Source: Mucilaginibacter tolerans (lineage in GTDB: Bacteria; Bacteroidota; Bacteroidia; Sphingobacteriales; Sphingobacteriaceae). Taken from it: a DNA stretch of 64,000 nucleotides. Made by a program: the position numbers and the translations under genes. Shown one piece after another: positions 63,078-64,000 of this stretch. The notes beneath the pieces were generated by a model. The model ran no database searches, was not told where the DNA came from, and saw only the letters and a list, made by a program, of their open reading frames with translations. The stretch lies in the NCBI RefSeq assembly GCF_030519375.1, contig NZ_JAUMKB010000002.1, positions 248,001-312,000 of the forward strand, in the 5' to 3' direction. Within the stretch, counting starts at the first letter, position 1. Every line of letters begins with the position of its first letter.

Positions 63078-64000
63078 TCATATCAGCCAAAGTAGGTATC
63101 CTAAAGCTGATCCCCCAAGCACCACAAATGCGGTGTTCAGTTTTTTAAAACCAAATGATACTGCAAAACCTAAAATAGCTATTACGATGGTTTTCCAGTC
63201 GGTAACCGATGATTTGCCCATTTCTATGCAAACTGCAAGTATCAAAGCGATCGACGCCATATTTACTGTATCCAAAAAAACTGACATTACTTTTGAGCTT
63301 CGCAGTTTGCGAACAAGGGGGTTCAAAAATGCCACAAACAGAAATGACGGCAGAAATATACCGATAGTGGCAGCAACAGCTCCTTTAATGCCGCTCAGTT
63401 GCCAGCCAATAAAAGTAGCTGATGAAAATACAGGACCCGGCGTAAATTGTCCTACAGCTATTGCGTCGATCAATACCTGGTGAGAAAGCATCCCGGTTTT
63501 TACCAGTTCTGTATTCAAAAAAGCGAAAAGTACGTAACCGCTTCCGTATAAAATTGATCCTATTTTAAGAAATATCCAGAATAATTTCCATTGACTTTGG
63601 TTAGTAGCAGGCAGATCACCACCTGCCATCAAGAATGAAAGCGGTAAGATCAAGTTCATTGATGCGGTATTGGTTTTAGCAAGGTGAACAAGAATACCTA
63701 TTAATCCAGCCCCAAACAACAGATATATTTCATTTACACCATACAGTGCTAATAGGGCACATGCTATTCCAATCAACCCTAATTCGGTAGTTTTTAATGC
63801 CTTTTTACCAAGGTTGATCATCAGCGATACAACAACTCCGATAATAGCCGGTTTAATACCATAGGTAAATGGCGCCACTTGCGGCAAAGTACCATATTGC
63901 TGATAAGCCCATGCCAGCAATCCTGTGATAATTACAGCAGGAAGAATGAAGCATGCACCGGCAACCAGCAAGCCTTTCCACCCGGCGTGTTCCTGGCCAC
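63078..64000 (-). CDS. Chromate transporter (ChrA-like), C-terminal part
   Basis: The gene runs off the right edge; about 307 residues are visible and the frame stays open to position 64000 (reading ...GQEHAGWKGLLVAGACF inward). It is strongly hydrophobic, with about 9 helices visible. The pattern GLLVAGACFILPA and the later GQFTPGPVFSSATFIGWQL match the CHR family; the latter includes the signature of the second half. The protein is a long-chain ChrA. It moves chromate, or more likely other anions, across the inner membrane. Only its 3' end is bounded here, by a shared terminator. Confidence 0.9.
   Translation of the reverse strand, partial: GQEHAGWKGLLVAGACFILPAVIITGLLAWAYQQYGTLPQVAPFTYGIKPAIIGVVVSLMINLGKKALKTTELGLIGIACALLALYGVNEIYLLFGAGLIGILVHLAKTNTASMNLILPLSFLMAGGDLPATNQSQWKLFWIFLKIGSILYGSGYVLFAFLNTELVKTGMLSHQVLIDAIAVGQFTPGPVFSSATFIGWQLSGIKGAVAATIGIFLPSFLFVAFLNPLVRKLRSSKVMSVFLDTVNMASIALILAVCIEMGKSSVTDWKTIVIAILGFAVSFGFKKLNTAFVVLGGSALGYLLWLI

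Noticed and set aside
1..64000. CRISPR array, intact prophage, insertion sequence or secondary-metabolite cluster
   Set aside because: No spaced direct repeats, transposase, phage structural genes or synthase modules are visible.

Overview
The window looks like the chromosome of a Bacteroidota bacterium, most likely Sphingobacteriaceae (Mucilaginibacter- or Pedobacter-like). The signs are a SusC/SusD pair, many secreted glycoside hydrolases, A/T-rich leaders without clear Shine-Dalgarno sequences, boxes of the TAnnTTTG type upstream of several genes, and a thrS-infC-rpmI-rplT cluster. The genus is an inference from gene content and style, not from a search.

Layout. 1-7.5 kb: the start of a FUSC/YccS-like membrane protein, PEP carboxylase, a DHA2-type exporter, a DUF4142 lipoprotein, a serine hydrolase and two small unknown genes. 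7.5-9.4 kb: a DUF763 gene behind an AhpD-like gene. 9.4-12.3 kb: a GH3 glycosidase with a chitobiase-like C-terminal domain. 12.3-15.2 kb (minus strand): three tandem YCII/DGPF proteins, an ECF42-type sigma factor and a TfoX-N protein. 15.3-22.8 kb: a sugar-processing run of GH105, a nucleotide-sugar-epimerase-like protein, ThuA, a Tat-exported sugar isomerase-like protein, a GMC oxidoreductase and GH9. 23-25.6 kb: a histidine kinase whose membrane domain matches the plant ethylene receptor at every key residue, then a FucP-type sugar transporter. 25.6-32.4 kb: YjbQ, DUF1015, a VOC protein, a histone-H1-like protein, a GH2 enzyme, a broken VOC gene and an Ohr-type peroxidase behind strong palindromes.

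32.5-37 kb: tRNA-Leu(CAA) with hscB, then kdsA, kdsD and a BtuF-like gene, then tRNA-Leu(TAG). The last 44 bp of that tRNA region recur 932 bp downstream and enclose one secreted unknown protein. 37-47.4 kb: SusD, SusC, a DUF885 peptidase-like protein and an AraC regulator on the minus strand, divergent from a GH127/GH146 arabinofuranosidase. 47.6-54.3 kb: Dps, a Gfo/Idh/MocA oxidoreductase, a dihaem cytochrome, a NagD-like phosphatase, an UMF1-type transporter, QueD, a VTT membrane protein and a SHOCT protein. 54.4-59.7 kb: Tat-exported GH116, an SMP-30 lactonase, an EthD-like protein, a LutA-like protein and a small unknown. 59.8-63 kb: thrS-infC-rpmI-rplT. The right edge cuts a chromate transporter.

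Together the genes describe a free-living plant-polymer degrader. Extracellular and periplasmic glycosidases (GH2, GH3, GH9, GH105, GH116, GH127/146) release sugars, which may be oxidised by the GMC/ThuA/isomerase set or taken up by the FucP-type carrier. Housekeeping genes (translation, Kdo synthesis, Fe-S assembly, queuosine) lie between them. The observations I consider most worth a second look are the ethylene-receptor-like kinase, the duplicated tRNA-Leu 3' end around an unknown secreted protein, the nested palindromes before ohr, and the ECF42/YCII operon. I see no CRISPR array, intact prophage or insertion sequence.
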